Of a stretch of 10,726 nucleotides of DNA, positions 1-7,200 are shown piece after piece. Made by a program: the position numbers and the translations under genes. The notes beneath the pieces were generated by a model. That model made no database searches. It saw only the letters and a list, made by a program, of their open reading frames with translations, and had not been told where the DNA came from. Source of the stretch: Methylocystaceae bacterium. Lineage in GTDB: Bacteria; Pseudomonadota; Alphaproteobacteria; Rhizobiales; Beijerinckiaceae. The first letter of the stretch is position 1; each line of letters begins with the position of its first letter. The stretch covers positions 7,480 to 18,205 of the forward strand of contig PLZT01000473.1 of assembly GCA_003152255.1 (NCBI GenBank), in the 5' to 3' direction.

Positions 1-1710
1 TCGATGTCGCTCGTCACCGGGGCTCTGCCGGCGCAATATGGGCTGCGCACCTCCGCGCTTGTCGACATCGTCTCGCGCGCGCCGCCCACGACGCCGGGCG
101 GCGGCGTCACGCTCTATGGCGGCAGTCATGGAACCGGCCAGACCGCGTTCGACTATGGCGCGAAGATCGGCCAATGGGAGGTCTTCGCGGCGGGCCGGCT
201 GATCATGAACAGTCTGGGGATCGAAAACCCGACAAGCAGCTACGAGGCGATCCATGACCGGACGCGGCAGGGCAGGTTCTTGGGCTTCCTGTCCTACGCC
301 ATAGACGACGCGACCAAGCTCAGCGTCATCACGGGAACGTCGGTCGCCAATTATCAAATCCCGAACAATCCCGGCCAGCCGCCGCAGTTCGAGGCCTTCG
401 GGATAGGCTACTTCAATTCCGGCAAGCTCAACGAGAACCAAGTCGAGCGAAGCTACTATAATGTCGTCGCTCTGACCCATGCGGGCGGCGACATTGATGC
501 GCAATTGTCGTTCTTCTCGCGTTATTCGGAGCTGCATTTCGTGCCGGACGCGGTCGGCGATCTGGTGTTCAACGGCGTCTCGTCGGACATTTATCGCTCC
601 AGTTTCGTCAACGGCCTGCAGGGCGACGGGGCTTACCGGATCGGCGGCGGCCACACGCTGCGCGCCGGCTTCACGGCGAGCGGCGAGAGGACGCAAACCG
701 TCAATTCCTCGATCATCGAACCGCTCGACGCGAATGGGAATCCGATCGACGCGCCGTTCGGCGTGAGCGACCCCTATTCCAAGCTCGGCTGGCTCGCCGG
801 CGTCTATGCGCAGGACGAATGGAAGATCACCGACCTGCTGACGCTGAATTCTGGCTTGCGTTTCGATCAGATGTGGCAGTTCGTCGATACGAACCAGCTC
901 AGCCCGCGCGTAAGCGTCGTCTATAAGCCCGTAAATGAAACCGCCTTCCATATCGGCTACGCCCGCTATTTCACGCCGCCGCAGCAGGCGCTCGCCGCTC
1001 CCACGAATTTGGCTCTCTACAACAACACGACGCAGCAGTCGTCCGTCCCGCTCTCAAGTCCGGTTCGGCCCGAGCGGGCGAATTACATCGATACGGGCGT
1101 GACCCAGAAACTGACGAAGGAGCTTGAAGTCGGCGTCGACGCCTATTTCAAACGCGCGCGCAATCTTATCGACGACGGGCAATTCGGTCAGGCGCTGGTG
1201 CTCACCGCCTTCAACTATGATCGCGCCTATAACACCGGAGTCGAATTCAAGTCGGTCTATCAGAGCGGCGATTTTCGCGCTTATGGCAACCTCGCCTGGG
1301 GCCGTCAGCGGGCGACACGGGTCATCTCCAACCAGTTCCTGTTCGACGCCAGCGAATTTCCCTATATCGCGACGAATTACATCTACACGGACCACGCCCA
1401 GACATGGACGGGATCGGCGGGCGCCTCCTATCGCTGGCTCGGGACGCTGGTTTCCGCCGATTTGATTTATGGAAGCGGCCTGCGCGACGGATTTGCCAAC
1501 ACGGGTCATGTCTCGCCCTACACCCAGGTGAACCTCGGCCTGTCGCGCGAAATTTCGACGCCCTGGGGCAAGCCGGTCACGCTCCGCTTCGATGTCGTCA
1601 ACCTTCTCGACCACTCATATGAATTGCGCAGCGGCTCCGGCATCGGCGTCTTCGCCCCGCAGTATGGCCCGCGCCGCGGGTTTTTCGCGGGACTGAAACA
1701 GGAGTTTTGA
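1..1710 (+). CDS. TonB-dependent receptor, 3' part (5' end outside window)
   Basis: This is an outer-membrane active transporter that would take up a scarce ligand (siderophore, cobalamin, metal chelate or similar) using energy from TonB-ExbBD. The reading frame is open from base 1, so the Met codon at base 4 is internal and the true start lies outside the window. The first visible residues (TGALPAQYGLRTSALVDI) resemble the end of the N-terminal plug domain, just before the barrel. The rest, about 545 residues, alternates short polar and aromatic stretches typical of a 22-strand beta-barrel, with motifs such as YAQDEWKITDLLTLNSGLRFD and, near the end, LRFDVVNLLDHSYELRSGSG. The protein ends in Phe (AGLKQEF), the usual terminal signal for insertion by the Bam machinery. 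The signal peptide, TonB box and most of the plug are not visible. The substrate cannot be read from this part. The family assignment is strong. Confidence 0.93.
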   Translation, partial: SMSLVTGALPAQYGLRTSALVDIVSRAPPTTPGGGVTLYGGSHGTGQTAFDYGAKIGQWEVFAAGRLIMNSLGIENPTSSYEAIHDRTRQGRFLGFLSYAIDDATKLSVITGTSVANYQIPNNPGQPPQFEAFGIGYFNSGKLNENQVERSYYNVVALTHAGGDIDAQLSFFSRYSELHFVPDAVGDLVFNGVSSDIYRSSFVNGLQGDGAYRIGGGHTLRAGFTASGERTQTVNSSIIEPLDANGNPIDAPFGVSDPYSKLGWLAGVYAQDEWKITDLLTLNSGLRFDQMWQFVDTNQLSPRVSVVYKPVNETAFHIGYARYFTPPQQALAAPTNLALYNNTTQQSSVPLSSPVRPERANYIDTGVTQKLTKELEVGVDAYFKRARNLIDDGQFGQALVLTAFNYDRAYNTGVEFKSVYQSGDFRAYGNLAWGRQRATRVISNQFLFDASEFPYIATNYIYTDHAQTWTGSAGASYRWLGTLVSADLIYGSGLRDGFANTGHVSPYTQVNLGLSREISTPWGKPVTLRFDVVNLLDHSYELRSGSGIGVFAPQYGPRRGFFAGLKQEF

Positions 1711-1746
1711 GTGAGCGCGATTTCTGACGCGGTGGCCCTTCATTGA
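1711..1746 (+). other. Possible stub of a lost downstream gene (11 codons, GTG start)
   Basis: A GTG codon directly follows the receptor stop (TGAGTG) and opens an 11-codon frame reading VSAISDAVALH that ends in TGA at 1744-1746. The last bases overlap the stop of the LysR remnant on the other strand (1740-1742). The immediate juxtaposition is what one would expect for the start of a translationally coupled downstream gene. The sequence then runs into the decayed LysR/YeiH locus, so this could be the stub of an operon partner cut off by a rearrangement. It is too short to show homology and may be chance. Confidence 0.15.
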
Positions 1747-1974
1747 AGCTCCAATAAAGCGGCGACCGCCCGGCTGGGAACGCGTTCCCGGTGGACGAGC
1801 GCGTTGAATTGGCGCTCCACGAGGTCGAACGGCGCCCGCTTCAGGGTTCCGGCGGCGATGTGCGGGGCCGCCGCCAGATCGGACGCCGCCGCGAGAGAAC
1901 CACCCCGCGCGGCCGCCGCGAGGACCGCTTCATTGGACGGCAGCTCCAGCAAAACCTTGAGCGCTCGGGGCGCG
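1740..1974 (-). pseudogene. LysR-type transcriptional regulator, C-terminal remnant
   Basis: About 78 codons of the end of a LysR-family regulator are readable on the minus strand, ending in TGA at 1740-1742. Recognisable stretches are LLELPSNEAVLAAAARG, AAASDLAAAPHIAAGTLK and PFDLVERQFNALVHRERVPS, typical of the last part of the ligand-binding domain in regulators found beside YeiH-type exporters. A full LysR protein is about 300 residues with an N-terminal helix-turn-helix. Here the DNA-binding domain and most of the effector domain are absent. Homology seems to stop near 1970, where the complementary strand becomes the YeiH coding remnant. No start codon with a ribosome site is present, and the fragment cannot bind DNA. 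In intact loci such regulators are divergent from the exporter gene, matching the relative orientation here. Confidence 0.72.
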
Positions 1975-2478
1975 ACCCTCGGCCTGCCGGCGCTGGCGAT
2001 CGCCTGGGAAATGACGCCGCGAGCGTTTGGCGTGTTCGCCGGGCTGACGGTCTATGCGGCGCCGCAGGTGCTGGCGGCCACCGCGCCGATCAGCTCGCTG
2101 TCCGCGCAAATCGGCACATTGGTGAAACTGATCCGCGTGCTGATGCTGGGGCCGGTCGTGCTGGCGCTGTCGCTGCTGTCCGGGCGGCGCCAAGCCAGCG
2201 CCCGCCCGCCGCTGTGCCATCTCGCGCCGTGGTTCATCATCGGCTTTCTGCTGCTCGTCGCGGCGAGATCGGCCGGTCTCATTCCAGAGACCCTCGCCGA
2301 CCCCGTGTCGAGGATCGCCTCGGGGCCCACGATAGTGTCGATGGCGGCCCTCGGTCTCGGCGTCGACCTGCGAACCGTCGCGAGAGCCGGCCTTCGCGTG
2401 TCGTTGGTGGTTACGCTCTCTCTCCTCGCTCTTGGCGGGGCGGCGCTGCTGACGATCCGAGCGCTCGGGCTAGGATAA
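1975..2478 (+). pseudogene. YeiH-family putative sulfate exporter, C-terminal remnant
   Basis: The last ~167 codons of a YeiH/UPF0324-type membrane protein (putative sulfate exporter family), ending in TAA at 2476-2478. Family-like segments are FGVFAGLTVYAAPQVLAATA, GTLVKLIRVLMLGPVVLALS, PWFIIGFLLLVAARSAGLIP, TIVSMAALGLGVDLRTVAR and a final hydrophobic helix SLVVTLSLLALGGAALLTI. About four or five membrane segments are left of the ten or so in a full protein of roughly 340 residues. The frame is open further left to an ATG at 1804, but those 57 codons are only the complement of the LysR remnant and look nothing like a membrane protein. No frameshift was seen inside the surviving part, so the deletion may be fairly recent, or the truncated frame may still be read. 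As it stands it should not work as a transporter. Confidence 0.78.
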
Positions 2479-2500
2479 CGATCGACGGTTCGGCGTCGCG

Positions 2501-2854
2501 TCAGCGATGATCATAGTGTCCGCCGCCGCCGTGCCCCCAACCGCCGCGTCCCCCGCGTCCGGCCCAGCGCCAGTTGTTCCAGCCATAGCCGCCGCCCCAG
2601 CCATAGCCGCGGCGGAAGGCGTAGCCGCAATAGTACCAGCCCGGGCCGTTCCAGGCCGAGTCATACCAGCAGTAACGCTGGTTGCCAAAGAGATAGGGAT
2701 AGGGCGAGACGGGAACGGGCGCGACCACCGGCGGAGGCGCCGGATAGCCGTAGCCGTAGGGAGAGGCGTATTGCGCGCGCGCGGACCCGGCCAGACCGCA
2801 CAGAGCGGCCAAAAATCCCGAGGCCGCGAAAAGGGCAATGCGTTTGTTCGGCAT
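2501..2854 (-). CDS. Small secreted Gly/Tyr/Trp-rich protein
   Basis: A 117-residue exported protein of unknown function. The start at 2854 (MPNKRIALF) is chosen because AGGAG lies 10 bases upstream (complement of 2865-2869); the upstream TTG at 2890 would put that site inside the gene. Residues 1-27 or so form a signal peptide (basic start, hydrophobic core, SARAQ cleavage region). The mature part begins with a Tyr/Pro stretch (QYASPYGYGYPAPPP), then an aromatic block with two Cys (RYCWYDSAWNGPGWYYCGYA), and ends in Gly/Trp/Arg- and His-rich sequence (GGGGHYDHR). Proteins with this GPGWYYCGYAxRRGxGWGG-like pattern are common hypothetical genes in Rhizobiales. The Cys pair may form a disulphide after export; the His-rich tail could bind metal, but this is speculation. 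It lies 130 bp downstream of the coiled-coil gene on the same strand and converges with the exporter remnant. Confidence 0.82.
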   Translation of the reverse strand: MPNKRIALFAASGFLAALCGLAGSARAQYASPYGYGYPAPPPVVAPVPVSPYPYLFGNQRYCWYDSAWNGPGWYYCGYAFRRGYGWGGGYGWNNWRWAGRGGRGGWGHGGGGHYDHR

Positions 2855-2984
2855 AAGCTGCTTTCTCCTCTCGTCCAGAGTCGCGACCAAGGGGCGCGGG
2901 GCTGGAAGAATGCGAATCGCTTTCGACGGCGATAGCCGTTAGGCGGGGAAAATGGCCGAAAGCAGGCTACTCGTCCACCGCTGG

Positions 2985-3950
2985 CTAGAAGCGTTGGTCG
3001 AAATAATAGTCGTTTGGATCGCGCCGCTGGGAGTAGCGGGGTTGAAGAGCAGGGGCTTGCTCGTCGATCCGGCCGCTTTCGGTGACGACAACCCATTTTT
3101 GGCCGATTTTTTCGACCGCCAACACTCTGCCGGCGCCGGGCAGCCGGTCGCCGGGACCAACTTCGTAAAGCCCGCCGGCGCGGCCCTGCACGAGCGCTAT
3201 GCCGTCCTGGACCTCTCGCACCGTATAATCGCCGATCGGCCTCGCGGCGTCGGCGGCTTTGGCGTTCGCGCCGGCGGCCGTCGCGGCCGGGGCGGGGGCC
3301 GCGACTTTCGTCGCCGGCTTGACGCTCCCCCTGGCGTCGTTGCTGGCCGTTGACGGGACCGGCGACTTGGCGGAAATAGCCGCGGCCGGGGCGGGGGCCG
3401 CGACTTTTGGCGTCGGCTTGACGCCGCCCTTGGCGTCGTTGTTGGCCGTCGCCGGGACCGACGAATTGGCGGAAATCGCTGCTTCGAGCCGCTCCATGGA
3501 CTTGTCGTTCTTTTCGAGCCTCGCCGCGATCTGCGCGGCGACATTGGCCGCATCGACGTGGTTGGCCTCGATTTTCCGGTCGAGCGAATTCAGCTTGGCT
3601 TCGAGGGTTCCCCTTTCCGGAGCGTCGCTTCGCTTGTCGAGAGAGTCGAGCTTGGCTTGAAGCGCGCGAATTTCCTCGCGCAAGGCGCGGATGTCGCCGC
3701 GCTCCGCTTCATCGGCGGCGAGTTTTCGCGCGGCGTTCGTGTCGCCGCGAGAATCCGCGGCCTCGCGCGACTGAAATTTGGTTCCGACGGCCCAGCCGGT
3801 CCCCAGCGTCAAGGCCAGCGCGCAGGCCGCGAGGCCAAGGCGGCGCCAGGATTGCCGCTTGAGCCGGGACTTTTCTTGCTCGTCCGGGCCGGGTCCGGTC
3901 GGGCCGACGTTCGTGTCGGGCGGATTGGGTAGGACTATGAGCTCGTTCAT
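2985..3950 (-). CDS. Single-pass membrane protein with periplasmic coiled coil and conserved C-terminal domain
   Basis: A 321-residue protein of unknown function. The start at 3950 (MNELIVLPNPPD) is preferred over an in-frame TTG at 3992 because the extra residues are Arg-rich and lack a better ribosome site; the site for 3950 is weak (GGGGG about 10 bases upstream). A Pro-rich cytoplasmic head (1-36) leads to one membrane helix at about 37-56 (RLGLAACALALTLGTGWAVG). Next comes a charged heptad-like stretch (about 74-157, with REEIRALQAKLDSLDK and LEAKLNSLDRKIEAN), probably a coiled coil. An Ala/Pro linker follows, made of two 33-residue tandem copies (about 158-223). The C-terminal domain (about 239-297) contains YTVREVQDGIALVQGRAGGL, VGPGDRLPGAGRVLAVE and KWVVVTESGRI, a small beta-type module I recall from other alphaproteobacterial hypothetical proteins. 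The protein resembles envelope adaptors in layout. The last residues are Tyr/Asp/Phe-rich (NDYYFDQRF). Confidence 0.86.
   Translation of the reverse strand: MNELIVLPNPPDTNVGPTGPGPDEQEKSRLKRQSWRRLGLAACALALTLGTGWAVGTKFQSREAADSRGDTNAARKLAADEAERGDIRALREEIRALQAKLDSLDKRSDAPERGTLEAKLNSLDRKIEANHVDAANVAAQIAARLEKNDKSMERLEAAISANSSVPATANNDAKGGVKPTPKVAAPAPAAAISAKSPVPSTASNDARGSVKPATKVAAPAPAATAAGANAKAADAARPIGDYTVREVQDGIALVQGRAGGLYEVGPGDRLPGAGRVLAVEKIGQKWVVVTESGRIDEQAPALQPRYSQRRDPNDYYFDQRF
3286..3483. repeat. Tandem 99-bp duplication inside the coiled-coil protein gene
   Basis: Copy one spans 3286-3384 and copy two 3385-3483, with no spacer and both a multiple of three. My hand alignment gives 14 mismatches in 99 bases, with the first 22 or so bases identical. 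At protein level the copies read AISANSSVPATANND... and AISAKSPVPSTASND..., 25 of 33 residues identical, both ending KVAAPAPAA. The duplication lengthens the Ala/Pro linker between the coiled coil and the C-terminal domain without changing frame. Confidence 0.93.
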
Positions 3951-4281
3951 AATGTGGAACCCCCGTGGTGATCTCCCGCGCCCGCGCGCCAAAGCGATGA
4001 ACCCCGAATGCCTTCAGAAAGCGCTAACCATGTTGGCGCCAGTGAGTTAACGCGCGGTTATCCCTCCGCGTCTCGCGCGCCGATGGACATCGGAGCGATG
4101 CGAATTCGCCCCATACCCCAATACTAGAATCGTGTTCTTTTCGCGGAACTTCGTCGACCTTCGCGTGACTTGCTCCAGCGCACGCCAAGGATCGTCGCGC
4201 CGCGCTAATAAAGGCTCGCCAACCCCTTCCAAGCGGGATTAAGCTGCCAGCGATTTCGCTTAGGCTCCTTTTGGAGACCGC
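3951..4281. other. Divergent intergenic region (331 bp)
   Basis: This region separates the minus-strand coiled-coil gene from the plus-strand giant protein gene and must hold promoters for both directions. It is less GC-rich than the flanking genes around 4110-4145 and 4200-4260. I could not place a convincing -35/-10 pair on either strand; TAATAA at 4206-4211 is a possible -10 element for the plus-strand operon but has no good partner. The one clear structure is an inverted repeat at 4021-4039. No small gene or RNA is evident. Confidence 0.6.
4021..4039. promoter_or_regulatory. Inverted repeat, possible operator or hairpin
   Basis: GCGCTAAC and GTTGGCGC flank a CAT loop, giving eight pairs of which one is a G-T wobble. 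It lies 71 bases upstream of the coiled-coil gene start and about 240 upstream of the giant protein gene. There is no T-run on either side, so a terminator is unlikely. A shorter TAAC/GTTA inverted pair follows at about 4048-4060. A protein-binding site is possible, but chance cannot be excluded from one sequence. Confidence 0.3.
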
Positions 4282-7200
4282 ATGAAGCCCTTTGTCATCA
4301 AACTTGGCGCGATCAGTCTTGGCGCGCTCGCGCTGGTTGTTGCCCTCGCGGCGGGCGCGGGCGCCGCGCGGCCGGAGCCCGCTTCCGCGCAAAGGGCCAA
4401 ACCCGCCCCGGCGCGGCTTTCGCCGGCCGAGCTTCCCGCCGGCCGCGACGGTTCCGCGATACTGACGACGCCGGCGCCGGGACGCTACAGCATTCGCGTC
4501 AAAAGCCCGTCGGGCGCGCGCATCGAACTCGTCGACATGATCGAGGGCCCGACCGACTCCTCCGGCGCGCCGGGGCTGCGCGACGGACGCATAGACGCGC
4601 TGCTCGACAAGGGCGCGTATAAAATCCGCGTCGCCAACGCCAAAGGCGCGAGCGGCAAGGCGCTGCTGTCGGCGGCGCCTTTCGTCGAGGTCGACGACAA
4701 GAGTCCGGCCCTGGTCGCGGGACAGTCGCAAAGCGGCGAACTCGGCGATTTGCGCCAACGGACCTATACGCTCGATATCGGGCCGGAGGGCCGCGTCGCG
4801 ATCGAGGCCGAAGGGCGCGCCCTCGCCGACCTGCGACTTTGGCGCCCGGGCGGCGAATTGGTCGATCTCGCTTTCGAGCGGCGCAATGTCGAACCCAAGC
4901 CCGGCCAGTTCATGACGCTGATCCGGCTGGAGGGCGCGCTGGCGCCAGGCCATTACCTCGTGACCGCCTATGGCGGGGAGCCGCTGGTCTGGGCGAGCGG
5001 CGCGACCGCGCAGCCGTTTCTGCTGCGCCTCGAAAACTGGACCTCGCTCGACGCTGGTCTGTTCGAGGGCGTGATCGGCGCCTTTGGCTCGCTGCGGTTC
5101 GCGGCGCCGGCCGGTTACGACGCCTTTCGTTTGGAGGCGCCGCAACCCGCGCCCTTGAGACTGCAAGCGCTTCGCGGCGCCTCGATGGCGCGATCCGGCG
5201 CGATCGCCAAAAACAGCCGCGATCCCTTCGTCACGCTGGATCTCCCCTCCGACGGCAAGGAGCCGGCGAAGCTCGAGGTTTCCGGTTACGAGGGCCAGGC
5301 CTTCTCGCTGCGCGCGGTGCGGCGCGATGCGCATTTCAGCTTCGACGGCTCCGGGCCGCATCTCGTCGGCCTCGACATCGCCGGCGAGGGCGGCGACGAG
5401 ATCGCGGCCACGGCCCTGTTCGCGCGCGTCGAGAAGGACGGCAAGACGCGGGTGCTCGCCTCCGACATGCCGCGTCTCGCCAATGGCCGGCCCTGGCGCG
5501 ACAAGTTCAACTTGCGCCGACGCACGACGCTGCTGTTCGAGGTTTTGGACGCCGGTCCCGTCGGCATCGACGCCAAGGGCGTCAAGCTGGCGGCGACGAT
5601 CGAGCCGACTTTTGGCGCGCTGGCGCCGCGCGCCGACGGCAAGATTCCAAACCGCTACGATCTGGCGGCGGGCTTTTACACGCTCGTGCTGGACCCGATC
5701 GGCGACGCCGCCGGCGTTGTCGACGTGACGCTCGGAACCCCCGGCGTCGCGGCCGCGGCGCCGGTTCAGGCTCCGGCGCGGGTCGCGATTTCGTTCGGCG
5801 AGCAGCGGCTGGAGCGGGACGGCTCCTACCTCATCATCGCCAATGTCGCGCCGGAACTCTTGGTCGGGCCGCGCATCGTCGCCTTGCCCGCCAATCTCGA
5901 AAAGGCGCCCCTGCCGCTGTGGCAGGGCGCGGACGAGACGATTTCGATTCCGCTGCGCTCGCCGAAGAACGGCAGGATCGTCGCCCACGACGGCAGGGGC
6001 GCCGATGTCGCGCTGACGTTTGGGTCCGAGACGATCGACGACGCGATGTTTGTCAAAACGGTGAAAATCGCGCCCAGCGGCAAGGCGCGCGCGCTTGGCC
6101 TCGCCTTTGTCCCGAACCTCGCCGCGAAGGCCGAGGAGAAAGAAGAAGCAAAAGACGCCGATAAGGAAAAGCAGGAAGAGTCCGATGTCGCGCCGAAACC
6201 GTCGAAGCCCCCGCCGGGCCGCGCGCCGCTGGTCGGGGCGGCGGGGCGTCCGACCTATTTCGACCTCGCGCGAGACGAGACGCGCGAATTGCGCTTCGAC
6301 GTGGCGCAAGGCGGGCTCTACCGGGTCGAGACGCTGGGCCGCTTGCAAACAGCGATCAAGATCGGCGCGGCGGTTTCGACCAATCTTGGCGCCGGCGAAA
6401 ACAACGGCCCCGGCCACAACGGCCTTGTCACGACCTATCTGCGCGCCGGTGCCTATCGCGCCGCCGTCTCCGCCAAGGAATCGTCGGGTCGGCTCGGCTT
6501 CTCGGCGACGCCCGCGACGCTGGTCGAGACGCCAAAACTCGTCGACGAGGGCGGCGCGCGGGCGACGCTGGCGCCCGGCAAGGGGGCGAGCATCCCGCTG
6601 GAAATCACGCAAGACGGGCTCTACACCATCGATCTTCTGGGCGTTGGCCGCCGCTGGCGGGCGCGTCTGGAGGATTCCGAGGGCTGGCCGCTCGGCAAGC
6701 CCGGCGAGATCCGGCTGCTGACGCGCCAATTCGAAAAAGGCGCCTATCGCCTTGTCGTCTCGCCCGAGGATGTCGAGGCGCGCATGGCGGCGCGGCTGCG
6801 ACGTTTTACGCCGGCGCCGGAACTCGCCGGCCACGGTCCGCATCCCCTGCCGTTCGAGGCGCCGCGAAGGCTGCAATGGCGCGAACCTTCGGCGCAAGGC
6901 GCCGCGCGCGAGCCCGACGTCTGGCGCTTTTCGCTGCAAGGCGACGCGGATGTCGCGCTGTCGATCACCGACGGCATGACGGCCGAGATTTTGCGCGGCG
7001 ACAAGGAGAGCGTCGGCAAGGCGGCGGCCGGGCGCGATTTTCAGGGGCGTCTTGGCGCCGGCGACTACCGCGTCGAGGCGCGCGCGATCTCTCGCGACGA
7101 CCGGCTCGATTACGAGATTTCGCTGAAATCCAAGGAGTTGCAGCCCGGCGTTCCGCGCTTCGTCGACTTGCCGGCGAAAGTGAATTTCTCGCTGGCGCGG

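Noticed and set aside
1054..1614. A 186-codon minus-strand frame within the TonB-dependent receptor gene
   Set aside because: It is the antisense shadow of a well-supported beta-barrel coding sequence and has no recognisable motif.
2483..2498. CGACG/CGTCG hairpin between the convergent exporter remnant and the Gly-rich gene, as a terminator
   Set aside because: The stem has only five pairs and no T-run follows on either strand; such short stems are frequent by chance in GC-rich DNA.
2926..2939. ACGGC/GCCGT hairpin between the two minus-strand genes, as a terminator
   Set aside because: Five-pair stem with a four-base loop but no U-tract in the transcript direction; not enough to call.
3951..3992. 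Alternative upstream TTG start for the coiled-coil protein gene
   Set aside because: The 14 added residues are Arg/Gly-rich without family resemblance, and TTG is a rare start; ATG at 3950 gives the more natural N-terminus.
4170..4211. TTGCTC and TAATAA as a promoter for the giant protein operon
   Set aside because: The spacing between them is about 30 bases, far from the usual 16-18, so they cannot be one sigma-70 type promoter.
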